Assembly: GCA_963969595.1 (NCBI GenBank)
Contig: OZ018408.1
Coordinates: 23,247,823-23,311,822, forward strand
Direction: 5' to 3'
Source: Neckera pumila
Taxonomy: Eukaryota > Streptophyta > Bryopsida > Hypnales > Neckeraceae
DNA length: 64,000 nt
The first letter of the stretch is position 1. The number at the start of each line of letters is the position of its first letter. Positions 35,950-48,300 of the stretch are shown piece by piece. The notes beneath the pieces are model-generated. The model did not search any database, had not been told where the DNA came from, and worked only from the letters and a program-made list of their open reading frames with translations. A program made the position numbers and the translations under genes.

Positions 35950-36560
35950 ACCTACAGGTGGACACTAGAATTTTACAATAGTTTGAATTTTGGATCTATA
36001 AACTATGGAATAATAATTTTTTGTTTTTAGAATGACATGATAAGACAATTTGTACCATGATGTTCTTTACTATATTATATACCTATAGGAAAAATTTGAG
36101 ATTTTTTTAACATCAATTGCATTTGCTATAAATTGTTTCACTATTCATTCCAAAATTCATGGCTATTCAAATTTTTACAAAAAGGCACAAATTTCTTACA
36201 ACTAATAGAATATATGTAATCACATTTGTGAAAAAATAAAGACAAAAAATCACATTCATAGTACTTATTAATGAAGTTTGAGAAATGGTAGTACATTTGT
36301 CCTTTGAGGTTATAAATTTGTAAATTAGAATTGACATGGAAGTCTTGGTAATTGAAGACTTGTTATGGTGAACAATGAAATCAATGTGCATGTTGATTTC
36401 AAAGTGATAGCTAGCATTGGATCCTATATTTGTCAATATTTATAGAAACCTCAAACCCCATTGGTTGACTTTAAAAGCTTTCACTCTCATATTTCATTTT
36501 TTTAATTCTAAATTCTTCTAGTCTTTGTTTAGTAAGAAATTATATCCCAAGGATTCTCAT
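35950..36560 (+). repeat. Dispersed repeat E, copy 3
   Basis: Directly follows the TTAA element at 35946. It matches 33400-34060 with moderate divergence. A further fragment of the family may lie at 38700-38900. Confidence 0.6.
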
Positions 36561-37174
36561 TGGTTCCTTCAAAATCTTTTGAACTTCTTCATTGATAAGC
36601 CACTATAATTTTCAATTTTAATCTTGTGACGTTGAAATTTCATTATTTTTGTCTTAGCAATGTTAAGATATACTTTCAAGAATCTCTTCATTTTAATTGC
36701 ATTAATATATAATACCTTGTTGTATTTTTGACAATGTTGATAATTTTTAAAAGTCTATTTCAGAAATTCAAAATTTCAAAACCTTCTATTGATTGAATAG
36801 TCAAGTTGGATAGTGATAATATTCAATGGATACATTGGACTTCAAAGTTGCAACGTGACATTGAAGCCAAGGAATATATCAAAAGTGTGTAAGTATCACA
36901 TTTTCACAATCAATACCAATAATGAATAAGAAGAGAAAAAATCCAAATAAAGATACAAGTTATGCTAAATTTTGCATTATTTTACATGGATAGATAGAGT
37001 TTGATGGTATTTACTTTAAGTAACACCTAGATAGTTGTTCAAACCGATACCATAAATATTAAAATATAACCTAGTTAACTGCCAGACCAATTCCAAAGAG
37101 GTAGGATTCTTGCTATTGATAATATTATTGGTATTGATACCAATGTCCAATCCTATACACCTGCACAACTTTAG
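36561..37174. other. Unassigned intergenic DNA
   Basis: AT-rich; nothing supported. Confidence 0.5.
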
Positions 37175-38383
37175 CATTAGAGAAAATTGTAGGCCTCTGG
37201 AGAGCCACTCCAGAGTGACCCAACCAATCTATTACTTGAAAGTAGGTATGTATATAGCTACAATGAGTAGTTAGAGTGTGTGAATTTCAGGAAGGATGTC
37301 AGGATTCACTAACCAGACCTAGGTAATTAATCAAATTCAATCAAATTAACCAAAATGAAGTGGATTTTGATGCGAATTGTCAAACAGATTAGAAACACTA
37401 GTGATATCAAACTAGCTTTGTAAGCCAAATGGTTAGTGAAATTGAAATTGAAAAGGGAAGATATTTTTACAAGTGGGATAGTAGTAGGTACAACAATCCA
37501 TGTGGGATATGCAAATTAGAACTAATAAGAGTACAATTACTCATAGTTAAGTAAAAAGCAGAAATTGTGTTAAAAGTTGAATTTTAGACCTCATTTAGGC
37601 ATAGTAGAATAATATTTTTTCAAAAATTCGGGAACCTAAAGAATGTGTAGAATCAATTTAGTTTTCATCTCCAAAAATCCGTTTGAGGTTTAGAGCTTCG
37701 AATAAAAAGTTATGGACAAAATTCTAAAAGGGGTTGGAAGTGAAATTTTCTTTGACATTTAAACACCCTTTTAGAATTTTGTCCATACCTTTTTATTGGA
37801 GGCTCTAAACCTCAAACGGATTTTTGAAGATGAAAACTACATTGATTCTACACATTCTTTTGGTTCAAGAATTTTTGAAAAAAATAATTCTAGTATACCT
37901 AAATGAGGTCTAAAATTCAACTTTTAACACAATTCTTGAATTTGAATAATGCGGTGAGTGATCTCTCTTCAAAATATCCCATATTCTTTGAGATTTCACC
38001 ATGGATAATTGAATTTTCTATATAAACAACCCCTTCACCCTTCATTTTCACCGATTGTCAATAAATTATGACTATCACATTGCCATTAAAAAAGAACTTG
38101 ATAGTAGATGTCATTGGACTAATTTCAACATTTGATTTTTTTTCCAAAACTTGGTTAGAATACAAGGTGTGCAATAATTAGGGTTAAGGTGCATTATAAT
38201 ACCTAAACCCTAATTATTTAATGCCTTGTACTTGAATATTGAACCACTAACACATTTGACATTGCGGTGCAAGGTGAACAACTACAGGAGAAAAAGCAAT
38301 CCTTTATCCAATTTAAATGTTATTGTGGGGTCCTTCTAGCTGCTCTGGAGCGGCCCACTTGAGGCCTGCAATTTTTTATAATG
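37175..38383. mobile_element. Large foldback/TIR element, family D-like (1.2 kb)
   Basis: Left CATTAGAGAAAATTGTAGGC and right complement CATTATAAAAAATTGCAGGC are inverted ends, followed by 'ctggag' pairs on both sides. It holds the 374 bp hairpin at 37561-37934 and a second hairpin at 38160-38231 ('aattagggttaa'/'ccctaattatt'). No protein is encoded. Confidence 0.65.
37561..37934. repeat. Long inverted repeat (arms ~165 nt, ~38 nt loop)
   Basis: The left arm (37561-37730) and the right arm (37769-37934) are complementary over their whole length, for example 'gttgaattttagacctcatt' against 'aatgaggtctaaaattcaac' and 'ccgtttgaggtttagag' against 'ctctaaacctcaaacgg'. A transcript would fold into one long duplex. 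Confidence 0.85.
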
Positions 38384-39275
38384 TATATATCTTCTTGTAC
38401 ATACATACAATAGTCAATTTCATTAAATTGGCAAGATTTGCACCATAAAAAAGTGTATAATATATATATTTATAGAAGTATAATTTCAAGAAAAAAATTA
38501 GGATTGGTATAGATTTTGGATTTAGATGGCATATTAAACAACATCAAAGTAATGGAATATTGACAATTTAGTTTTGGAAGGCCAAACCGATGGCCCATAA
38601 TTTCAATTATGCCGCCCTGTTTATTACTTTGTGTGCCATCATTTTGCAAGTATATATGAATAAAAAAATTTATATTTATTTTTCCCAGATGAAATTATAT
38701 GTCTTCCACAAAGCATAAAATTTTTGAATATTTTGGGGAAAGTTAGAAACTATTGTGTGTTTTTTTTAAATGAAAAAAAATTCATATCAAATACAGAATA
38801 TATTTCCAAAAATCTAAAATTTTCATCATAGTTGTATACTAAAGTGCATAACATCATGCTACTATTCAAAGTTACCATGTCACTCTAAAACTAAAAAAAT
38901 TAAAAAAATCAACAAATACATGGTTATAGGCCTAAAGTTCATATAGCTATAAAATGTTGAAATTTACGAATATTTCTAAATTTTCAAATGGAGTAGAAAA
39001 GAAACTTGATGTAAGCTTCATTTCATTAGTTGCACTCAATTCAAAGAATATCATTTTTATGGATGAAATTCACACTAAGCATAAATAACAAGAAATGGTC
39101 AAAATACACTCAATAAGGCTGATCTACGGATTAAGCATATTCTTCTTTAGAAAATAAAGTTAATAATGTTACAACGAAAGAATTTGCAATAAAGTACAGA
39201 CTACTCTCTGACAATGTACTCAAGCAACTTAAAAGAAAAAATTGGATGAAAAAAAGTATTTTTTCATCCTACAGA
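38384..39275. other. Intergenic DNA upstream of the ATP synthase gamma gene
   Basis: AT-rich. A weak repeat E fragment (38700-38900) is possible. No gene. Confidence 0.45.
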
Positions 39276-39461
39276 CTTAGGTGAAGTCATCCAAAGGACG
39301 TTTTGCATCCCCGCAGCTTTTCAGGGTTATTTTAGTACGTCCCTCGACTACACTAACCTTGCATCTGCATGGCCTGCATGGCCTGCATGCCAATTCCTGA
39401 ACCAACCCTAAACCTATCGGTTCCAGTAAACCAAAGCTTCGACATCCACTGAGCGACGGCG
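39276..39461 (+). promoter_or_regulatory. Proximal upstream/5' leader region of ATP synthase gamma gene
   Basis: GC content rises sharply here relative to the AT-rich intergenic DNA. A 'ggcctgcat' tandem repeat occurs at 39366-39391. No TATA box is placed with confidence, and the transcription start is not determined. Confidence 0.45.
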
Positions 39462-42400
39462 ATGGCGATGGCGACGGCGAGGTCTCGCAGCACTTGCTCC
39501 CGTCTCGCATCACTCCGCCGCGTGCTGGACTGGCCCAGCAGTGCAAGTGCAACCATCCCAGCAGCTGCGCCATGGCCGGGGGAGCAGCTGCTGGTGTTGC
39601 AGCAGCAGCAGCAAACCCGTTTTGTGTCCAACCAGATCGTGCGCGCGCGCATGAAGTCCGTGAACAACATCAAAAAGATTACCATGGCCATGAAGATGGT
39701 GGCGGCCTCCAAGCTCAGAACCATGCAAGTGAAGGCGGAGAACTCCAGGGGGCTGTGGCAGCCTTTCACTGCACTCTTCGGGGACGCCCCCGCCATCCAA
39801 GCCAACAAGAAGCTGCTCGTGGTATGGAAGAGACTCGATCTCCATTCTTCTTATTATCATGCCAGTTTAGTATTTGATTGTTGTGAGCACTTCTGGTTTG
39901 ATTTGGTTGCGAACAGGAGAGGAACGCGTATAAATGGACTGATGTCTGCACTGGTCTGTTGTAATGGATGTAATAGAGGTGTTTATAGAGTTTTTGTGTG
40001 TTTCTTGAAACAAATTTAATGGCTAACTCATTCCGGCGGAAGAATCGCAAGAATAAAACCAATTAATTACTCAAAGAGGCCAGTTTGAGGGCGATCAATT
40101 GGCATGCCACTCTCATATAGGTCTTTTGAAGAGTCCAGATTTCAACTTGCTTTCCTTCGATCTCTTTACTTGTTGGATATGGAAATAGTTTTGAATTGAT
40201 TGTTGTTTGGCTTCGTCGGACCCGGCTTAATCTTGCTTTAGCTTGGCATACGGTCGAGAAATTATATGTCTCTTGGTTCCCGATTGTCATGATTTCTGGG
40301 TTACAGCTTGTGCTGTCGACGGGAAAAGTTGTGCCACGGAGGAGAAATCCAGAATGTCCAGTTATGGAAGTTTTGAAGAATTCTATAGTCCATGGCCAGT
40401 GATGGTAGAATAGGATACTCTAAGATAAGTAAACTAAGAATGGAATTTGGACACAAAAGGACACTGGTCCAATTTCCATACTGGAATTCTCCTGTGCCAC
40501 TGATTTTGCCTGTTTAATTGCCGCTTGTCCCTGCATGATTCCCCTATTTCGAGAGCGAAACCTGCGAATCTTTCGTAATGATATTTCCGTAAGGGGAACA
40601 AGGATGATATTCCTGTGACTTTGCTAGTCCTGTTCTTACTCCGGCTATATTATGCAAGACACTCACCTCTTAGTTGGGGTCCTCAAAGCTTTTGTAGTGG
40701 TGAATGTTTAGTGATCGCTTGGCCACTCACAAGTTCATCCTTCAGCGTCCATGCTTTTCCCAAGGTCTGAAACCCACTGAGCTTAATCTGCAATTATTGT
40801 TGTATACCTAAAATTGAGACTTAAACATTACAAAGTGACTAAGACAGCGCCTTAGTTTGGAATATGTTTATGTGTGGTTGAACTGGCATATTTGCAGGTG
40901 CTGTCCTCGGACAAGGGTCTTTGCGGCGGCATCAACTCGACCTCGGTGAAGTACGCTCGCTCGCTGCAGCGTCTGCACATGACCGGCGGCGACGATAAGG
41001 TCTTGAAGTTCGCGCTGGTTGGCGACAAGGGCAAGTCGCAGCTGCAACGAGAATTCTCCAAGTCGTTCACGATCTTCTTCACGGAGACGCAGAAGGAAAG
41101 CATCAGCTACACGCAGTGCGCCAGGATCGCCGACGAAATCATCAAAAACAACAAATACGACGCGCTGCACATGGTGTTCAACAAGTTCGAGTCCGCCGTC
41201 TCCTTCCTGCCCACCGTCGCCACCATCCTCTCCCCGGCCATGTTCGAAACCGAGGAAGGCCAAAAGGTCAGTGTACACAAGAATCTCCATCTTTTCTATT
41301 GTTGTTATAGATCTCTTAAACCTTCGATCTCAAGTGCTCTGTTGTTGTCTGAATTCTTTTTCTCTTTTTTCCTGTTTCCAATTCTTCTGGTAAGCCCTTT
41401 GACATTCTTCCTCTCCCCAACCATGTTCAAGACCGAGGAAGGTAACAACTAACGAGGTAAGGACAAAAATCTCCATTTATGAAATTGCATGCCAGCATTC
41501 TTTTTCTTAAATTGTTGTTATGGATTTCTCAAATCCTCGATCTCAAGTGTTCTATTGCTGTCTGAATTGTTTTTCTCTTTTTCCTGTTTCCAATTCTTCT
41601 GGTAAGCTCTTTGACGTTCACAGGTGAAGGTTCAATACATACACCACTGCAGTAGTGGCTCCAATTTGAAGCATATCCAACCAAATCTGTATTGTTGTCA
41701 AAATTTTGTGCCAAATTACTTAAATCTACACCTGCCTGTCGCGGTAAGTTTTCAGAGTACACATCACTTGTTTGGTGTAATTCGCCGAAATGGCAAGTTT
41801 CAGAGCGTCAAAATTGTGACACAGCAGAGGAATCCAAAACGTCCGTAGACCTAATTCCATAGTGACTGCAACTAGATACGGCATTAATCTCACAAACTTG
41901 AGTGCGGAATTTTGTGCTCTGTTCCATACTCAGGAGTGAAAATCAATAGTTGCACGATGGAATTGCCTGGGTCTATGGAAGTTCAGTATTTCTCTGGCCC
42001 GTCACATTCGCATGATCAGAGCTTACACAGGGGAAATTGGACAAAATGTCGTGTGGTGTCCAAATTCCTTTCTTAGTACGTGTATCCAAGTGTATCCTAA
42101 TCTAACGTCACTGTCCATGGACTATGGAATTCTTCAATAATTCCATAGATGGACATTTTGGACCATTCCTCCTGTGATATAAAACTAGGAGCTCTTGGCT
42201 GGTTCCAGAAACGAGCCGATCTCTTGCAATTTTGTCAATTTCTCGAAAACGATGTTTGAGTTTGTGCATCGATCTTAATATGTTTGGCTGGCTATTGAAT
42301 TCAACATGTGTGCCCTTGGCTTATTACTGTACATAGGTTTGCAAGATGGACAACTATGAGATTGAGGGGGACGACAACCTGAGCGACGTGTTGCTGAACT

Positions 42401-42615
42401 TGGCGGAGTTTCAGTTGGCGAGTGTGTTGTACAATGCCATGTTGGAGAATGCCACCAGTGAAATGGGGGCCCGGATGTCGGCCATGGACAACTCCACAAG
42501 GAATGCCGGAGATGTGTTGGCCAGGCTGACGTTGAGCTATAACCGGTCGCGGCAGTCGGCCATTACCACGGAGCTTATTGAGATTATATCGGGTGCCGCA
42601 GCTCTGGAGGGCTAA
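39462..42615 (+). CDS. ATPC: Mitochondrial F1-ATP synthase gamma subunit (3 exons, 335 aa)
   Basis: Exons 39462-39821, 40898-41266, 42337-42615, all phase 0 with GT-AG introns. The product is the central rotor stalk of F1 in the mitochondrial matrix, coupling proton flow to ATP synthesis in the alpha3beta3 head. Residues 1-50 are Ala/Arg/Ser/Gln-rich with no acidic run, a typical mitochondrial presequence. The mature N-terminal helix follows, with [20 protein letters not shown] at 64-83. Then come [12 protein letters not shown] (122-133), [19 protein letters not shown] and the C-terminal helix ending [12 protein letters not shown]. The [10 protein letters not shown] and GLCGG signatures and the mitochondrial-type sequence exclude the chloroplast paralogue. 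The first of two ATGs six bases apart is used. Oddities: fragments of the ends of exon 2 and exon 3 are duplicated in intron 2 and in the 3' flank, and introns 1 and 2 carry related MITEs in opposite orientation. Confidence 0.97.
40332..40498 (+). mobile_element. MITE copy in ATPC intron 1
   Basis: Its sequence ('aatgtccagttatggaag', 'gaattctatagtccatggcc', 'agtgatggtagaataggata', 'gaatttggacacaaaaggac') is the reverse complement of 42026-42176 with moderate divergence. The ends resemble CACAGGAG...CTCCTGTG. Confidence 0.75.
41267..41640 (+). repeat. Partial tandem duplication of exon 2 end plus intron 2 start
   Basis: 41400-41446 repeats the end of exon 2 ('cctctccccaaccatgttca' plus 'agaccgaggaaggtaac'; exon: 'cctctccccggccatgttcg' plus 'aaaccgaggaaggccaa'). 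The intron stretch 'gttgttatagatctctt' through 'ccaattcttctggtaagc' occurs at 41300-41395 and again at 41510-41605. The exon fragment has lost the proper donor and is not expected to be spliced in. Confidence 0.8.
41820..41940 (+). mobile_element. Third, diverged MITE copy in ATPC intron 2
   Basis: 'cagaggaatccaaaacgtcc', 'taattccatagt' and 'ggaattttgtgct...ccatactcaggagtg' follow the order of the intron 1 copy in the same orientation, with deletions. Confidence 0.5.
42026..42176 (-). mobile_element. MITE copy in ATPC intron 2, inverted relative to intron 1 copy
   Basis: Left CACAGGGGAAATTGGACAAA and right complement CACAGGAGGAATGGTCCAAA are inverted ends. An internal palindrome, 'ggaattcttcaataattcc', is present. 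It pairs with 40332-40498 across exon 2. Confidence 0.75.
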
Positions 42616-43090
42616 GTTCAGTTCGCAATCATATATATATACTTACTGACCGTGTCTTCCTTTTCTTCATTAATTTCGGACTCACTGCTCATCGTTTCTA
42701 CGTTCCGTTATTCTCAGAAAGTTTTATTTAACTCTGTATAGATCGATGATGCACGTTTCGTTCTTCAGTTTATTCCAATTTGTGGACTTAATTGCGTTGG
42801 TAATGGCGCTGTCAATGAACTTTTGTTTGAGTACAGACACCATGCGTAAGTGGAGCTGATTGATGCATCCTAGCTATTTTAACCCTAAACCAAGACTTCT
42901 CTCGGGTGCTGCTGCTCTGGAGGGCTGAGCTAATGATCATATACTTACCCGTGTCTTCATTTGGGACTCACTGCAGCTACTCATTTTAACGTAAAATTAT
43001 TCTCAGGAAGTTTAATTCTATTGCTGTTGACATATGGAGGTCGATGGTGCGAGTTTATTTCGACTTGTGGACTTAATGGGTGGTCATGTT
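42616..43090 (+). repeat. 3' flank of ATPC with a duplicated copy of the gene's 3' end
   Basis: 42895-43075 repeats 42588-42800: 'tcgggtgctgctgctctgga' plus 'gggctga' echoes the last codons (SGAAALEG, stop). It continues with 'gtgtcttc', 'ggactcactgc', 'ttattctcag', 'gtttaatt' and 'ttgtggacttaat'. The two copies differ by many substitutions and small gaps. Confidence 0.85.
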
Positions 43091-45337
43091 GATTTTCGTG
43101 GCAATTTACAGCAGGCTGAGTCTGTTTGTTGATCAGTGTTGTGCAGTTTTAGAGGTTGGAAGTTGGATTTCTAATAGGTCTCCTGTTTTGAATTGCCTGA
43201 CGCATGCGGGTATACATGCATTGAGGAGTTGAAGAAACTTCCCTATTTTGAGATTCTATTCCGATTGTTTCAAAATATCAGTCTGTTTCTTCACCTGTCC
43301 ATTACATCACCTCAAATCCTAACGTCTTCATTGAGATAATCTGCTTGGTAAGTTAATTTAGATTAGAGTGTCATTGTGAGAAGAGACTGGATTTGCCTAA
43401 AACGGCCATGTCATTTCTTGGCAAAATAGTAGGTCCCAACTTCACGAATGATGTTTCAAAAATTTGGAAAACTACAAGAACAAGGAAAACTACATAAGAA
43501 CATTGTATTATTTAGTTCACCACACCATGCAAATGCTCTACCGCAAAGTCAATGGCACTTTTTTTACAAAAATGACTTTGTTTATGTTAAATTGGACCCT
43601 CACGTAGGGTACGTTAAACAATTGATATGGGGAGTCATGTGTTATAAGGTAAAAGACCCTATCTATGCTATGTGACTATTTGTACCACTTCATGGCCATT
43701 ATGTATCAAGGGGTTAAAACTTCATAATGTACACTACTGAAATAGAATGGGGGAAATAGGATGGCTCTTGAATTGTGGCACCAAAATGGTCTTCTCCCTT
43801 GGTGTAAACAAGTAGGAGTCATTTCAAGCAAGAGAAGCGGAAAGGTGTACCGTATCCAAGCTCACTGCTGGACTTCTAGCTCATTTCCCTTCACCTTCCC
43901 AAATAATCGCAATTAACACCCCACTCTAATTAATGATTCCAAAATTGACCTCCTACTTCAACCGCACCCTACTTTCCAAGAGTATTTGAATCATAATTCC
44001 TTCTATGTCAAGCTAGCTCTAAACATGAAATTCACAAGAAAATGAACTAATCCATGAGACATGGTGTCTAGAATAGTGGTTTTAAGAAAAAATGGAGTAT
44101 ACATCTTGTGAATTTTACGTTTCTATGTCCTTGCTGATCCATCAATTCATTCACCATGATGTAAGATATATTGCTCTTTGTTCAGGATGCCTTCACATTG
44201 CTTGCTTCAACAATTACAAGACAATTACATCACGATGGTGAGTTCATTTGATTTTACATTGACCACCTACGCAAGTGAATTCATCAGTGGAGTTGCTTGT
44301 TTATTGTACTTGTACGTGGTCTTGGGGACTTGTATTTGGAGTAACAATGATCCACATAGGACGTCAATTTTTCATGGTTATTTCCATTTTTGGTTTTGTT
44401 TTGTATCTTGTATGGCAATAGATTGATTCCGTGGCATGGGTTTTGGATGTGGTGTTCTGCTGCTATAAATGGCTTTTGATATTGTTGATGTTTGGTACAT
44501 GTGCTGATCTAATGTACTCTTAAGCGAGTGATTTGTTTGGGTGTGAGAAGCTTCGATCTTTCTATCTATCCAATGCTTGCATTTGGAGTTGCAAAACTTC
44601 ATTAGGTCAAGACAGTGGAGATGGGTCAAACGAGAGCTTCTTTGTTGAGTGAATGTCACTCAATGTGCGTTGTGGTGGTGGTGGTCGGAGTGTTTTCCTT
44701 GCATTCACAAAACAGAGCATGGTCAGAGGCACGCCTGGCAACCAGAAGCCAGTATCAGCATTGCTTGTTAACAGGGTTTTATTAGAATTAGATTTGTTTT
44801 GGAAGCATATATGCATAAGGAAACCTTTGTACAGTGATCACTGTGACCATAAGGAAACCTTGACTAATGAATCATGAAGATCATGATATTGTTCAAAGTT
44901 ACTGAAACAATCGATTATACTGAAATACCCTCCGTTTGTTGTATGCCAATTCATTCTCCAGCAGTTTTGATTTAAATGTTGTCCTTCAGTTAGTTGTATT
45001 ATCATTTAAAATTCATGAATTTCCATTTTTTCTTACCGATGCAATAGATTGCCTACAGATTTTGGCTTTAATAGTGCTGTGGGTTTTGTAAAGTTGGAAA
45101 CAAACGGAGACTTTTTCTCCTGCGGACTGTTATTCTGCGTGCATTTGGTCTCAAATTCTATCAGAATGCAACAGTGGCTGATTTCATATGTTCCAGTGCT
45201 TACATTTTGGTGCTTAGCCTTCTGCAGAACTGGAAGTTTCTTTGAGCTGGATTTATAGTAAGTCCACTATGGCAAGAATACATACCCAAGACTTGATTGA
45301 AAGCAGGGCGTAACCAAAGACTGAGGTTGCCAGCAGA
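43091..45337. other. Intergenic region between ATPC and the RNI-like gene
   Basis: ORFs up to 93 codons (e.g. 44178-44426, 44653-44877) have no recognisable domain and no consistent splicing. The GC content around 44170-45330 is higher than in repeat DNA, so part may be the 5' leader of the next gene. No promoter element can be placed. Confidence 0.45.
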
Positions 45338-48300
45338 ATGGGTCCCAAAAAGAAAGGCAAAGGAAAGAAAGGCAAGGGAAAGAAAAAGAAACCTGACCCA
45401 GGTTGGGCAAAGGTATGGTTAAATTCTCGTTATCCAGAAATCACCTCATATCAAATTAAATCTTCAGGTCAAGATTTATACATTTTTTTATTAGAGGATT
45501 CGTTATTTTGGAGCTTACTTAGGCGAGGACTATCTGTGGTGTGGTTAGCATTGGAATAATATCTTTTAGACTAAACAAACTATTTAGCAGATTGACATGA
45601 ATTTGATGTAAGCATTTTTCACTTAACTTTGTGTACATGCCCACCCGAGCAACGCTTAGCTTGAATGCTTTACTAGCCCCATAATTAATTGAATTACTGA
45701 GCCTGGTTGCAACAGACTATACAATATGGAACTTGGAGTCGGCCGTATGAATCGATGCCAAGTGCTGCAGCTAATCCAGCTTTTGGCCCAATTCGATTAG
45801 AATTTCTTGCAGCTGTCAAAGAGGTTAGTTGACGTCAAACTCAACACAGTCGTTGCTTTTAATGCTGTTTTGTCGAAACGGGGGTTTGCAAAAAAATTCA
45901 CCCTGACTCGCAGGAGGCATTGAAAACCGAGTAACATTGTTTCGCAGCAAATACTGTTAACACAATTGATCAATTTTTCAGAAATTCAACTGATGCTCAA
46001 ATATAGATCTGTGCAGTTAGATATGATATGGAGCAAGACTCTAGCGGAGGACTTCTTGGTCGAGCTTTTCAGTATCCCACGACCCAACCTGGTCAGTGTC
46101 CGTTACGGTATGCTCACATGTGTTTACTTGCACTTTTTCTGTACATAATTTTTTCCTTGACAAATTCTGTTTTGAGTTCAATTCAACTATAAAAAAAAAA
46201 TAACTCGAAGCCTGTTGTAAAGCCAGAACGTTGATCTTACTAATGTAAGTTCCTTTTTGGAGGATTTCAAATGAAAGCGAAACTTGCACATTAATTTTCT
46301 TTTGATATGACTATTCAAAAATTTAACTAAAGTTCTGCCTTGTGGTTTTCAGGAATTCTTTTGCATTCGGGGGGCGTATACTTTGAAGAGGTTTGTATTA
46401 TCCCCGTATGAGATTCTGAGCGGATTGAAACGTCTGGACATTGGATGCATGGACGAGCTTGAATTTGTCCTCATACAGGTATTGCTCACTGGCGCACAAC
46501 CATTTTTTGCAAACTTTTTTTTATGTTCCCTGTGGCCAATATCATCCGACTCCACAACAATAAATTCTGAGGGTCAAAAGGTTGAGGAAGTGCGAACCCA
46601 ATGGTATATTTTTTTGTAGCTGAGCACGGTTTATTGTCCATAGTTGCAATGAAAGTTAACACAATAAAGCGTTTCTGTACATTTCAAAACAGTGTGTACT
46701 CAGAAACAATTGTCTGTTTCAAAGAAATTTTATACCACAAAAAGAAAAGGATCTTCTCCATAATCAATACGGACGTCTCCCCTTTCTCACACAACGATCT
46801 GTTGAGGTCTCTATACGATCGTTATAACCCATCAAGAGACCTACCCATGAATCCTGGAGAATTTTTTTTATGATCTCTAAATTTTTCTGAAACAGTCTAA
46901 TCTCTTTGAAACTACGTTTTTGTCATTGATAGTGAGCAAGTCTGGAGAACACTCCGACTGTAGTCTGTAGTCATTCCAACTGATCATTTCAGTCCATCTT
47001 TTGTTTAATTTGTACAGACTTGCGAATACATTTATACCTGTTTCAAAACTTTTTTGAAACTCAGCTTAAGGTAGATTGAGGAACTCTCTTGCAATTGCAA
47101 CTTTGCTTATGTGAATCTTATCAGATGTGCGACATCTGTGCGACAGTGCAAATCGCTGGAGTGGCTTTCTCTCGCTCGCTCCAAGTCCCTGAAAAAGGCA
47201 TTGATCGAAGCCCACAGTCTGCAGGAGCTTGTGATTGACAATTGCCTGAAGCTAGAAAGCCTCATGTTGTGTAGTAGCCAGTTGACGACTCTGACAGGCC
47301 TGCACGACTCCAAACGGCTCCAAGTGCTCTTTCTGAATTGCCCCACCCTTGTCAATTTCGAGCGACCAGAACTCTACGTAAGCTCCGTATTCCTTTGCTT
47401 GTACCGCTTCTTACTTTCTATTAACTTACCACTTCAGGCTCTTGTACTCAAGTTGATTGATCTCTTTGGTAACGTTCTCTTCGGGCTCTGTTAGTCGTTC
47501 AATTTCTATTAATTACAACAAAATGGAATTTGTTGTACAAACAACGGTACCAAAACAACAGTATCATTTTTCAAATTTGATGAAGGGACAACGATTGCCC
47601 ACTCCTTTTCTCCATTTTTTGCCACTGCAAACAATGTTTATGAAAGGGTACTAACTACTTTAAAGGACACTTAAAACGCATTTGAAAGTATGTAGGATTG
47701 GGATTTGGGGGAAGATGTTATGGAGAGATTACTTTGGGTACAAGAGTCAAATTTGTTGAGGTCCAAATTATGTCATTATGAATGAATTTCTTAAGCAATC
47801 ATTTGAAGTGGGAAGGGTGTATACCCTTACTGAAGGGACAAAATAGACAAGTACACGTCCATTCAATTACAACTTCAAATTTTCTATTACCACTTGAGGC
47901 GTCGTATCCAAGTTGATTGATCTCTTTGGTAACGTTCTCTTTAGAGGCTCTGTCAGTCATTCAATTTTCTATTAATTAAACAATGAAATTTGTTGTACAA
48001 ACAAGGATATCATGACTTTGATTTTCAATTTTGGGGAAGGGACAACGATTGTGACTATAGTTTCTCCAGGTTTTGTAACTAGACAATGCACAGCACATTA
48101 AAGGATACTAACTCCTTGAGACATGTAGGACTGTGATTTGGGGGGAGATGTTAGAGTTATAGAGAGATTACTTTGGGTGCAAGAGTCAAATCGGTTGATG
48201 TCAATTTATTTCACTATGAATGAATTTCTTTAGCATTTATTTGAAGTGGGAGGGGTGTAAGCTTACACCATTATCGGAAGGACAAAATAGACAAGACAAC

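Noticed and set aside
39494..39877. Overlapping long ORFs on both strands of ATPC exon 1
   Set aside because: They are shadows of the GC-rich exon. Only the frame from 39462 encodes the gamma subunit.
46092..46107. Longer exon 3 of the RNI-like gene ending at GTATGC
   Set aside because: It leaves phase 1 and meets a stop in exon 4. The donor GTCAGT after PRPNL keeps phase 0 and an open frame.
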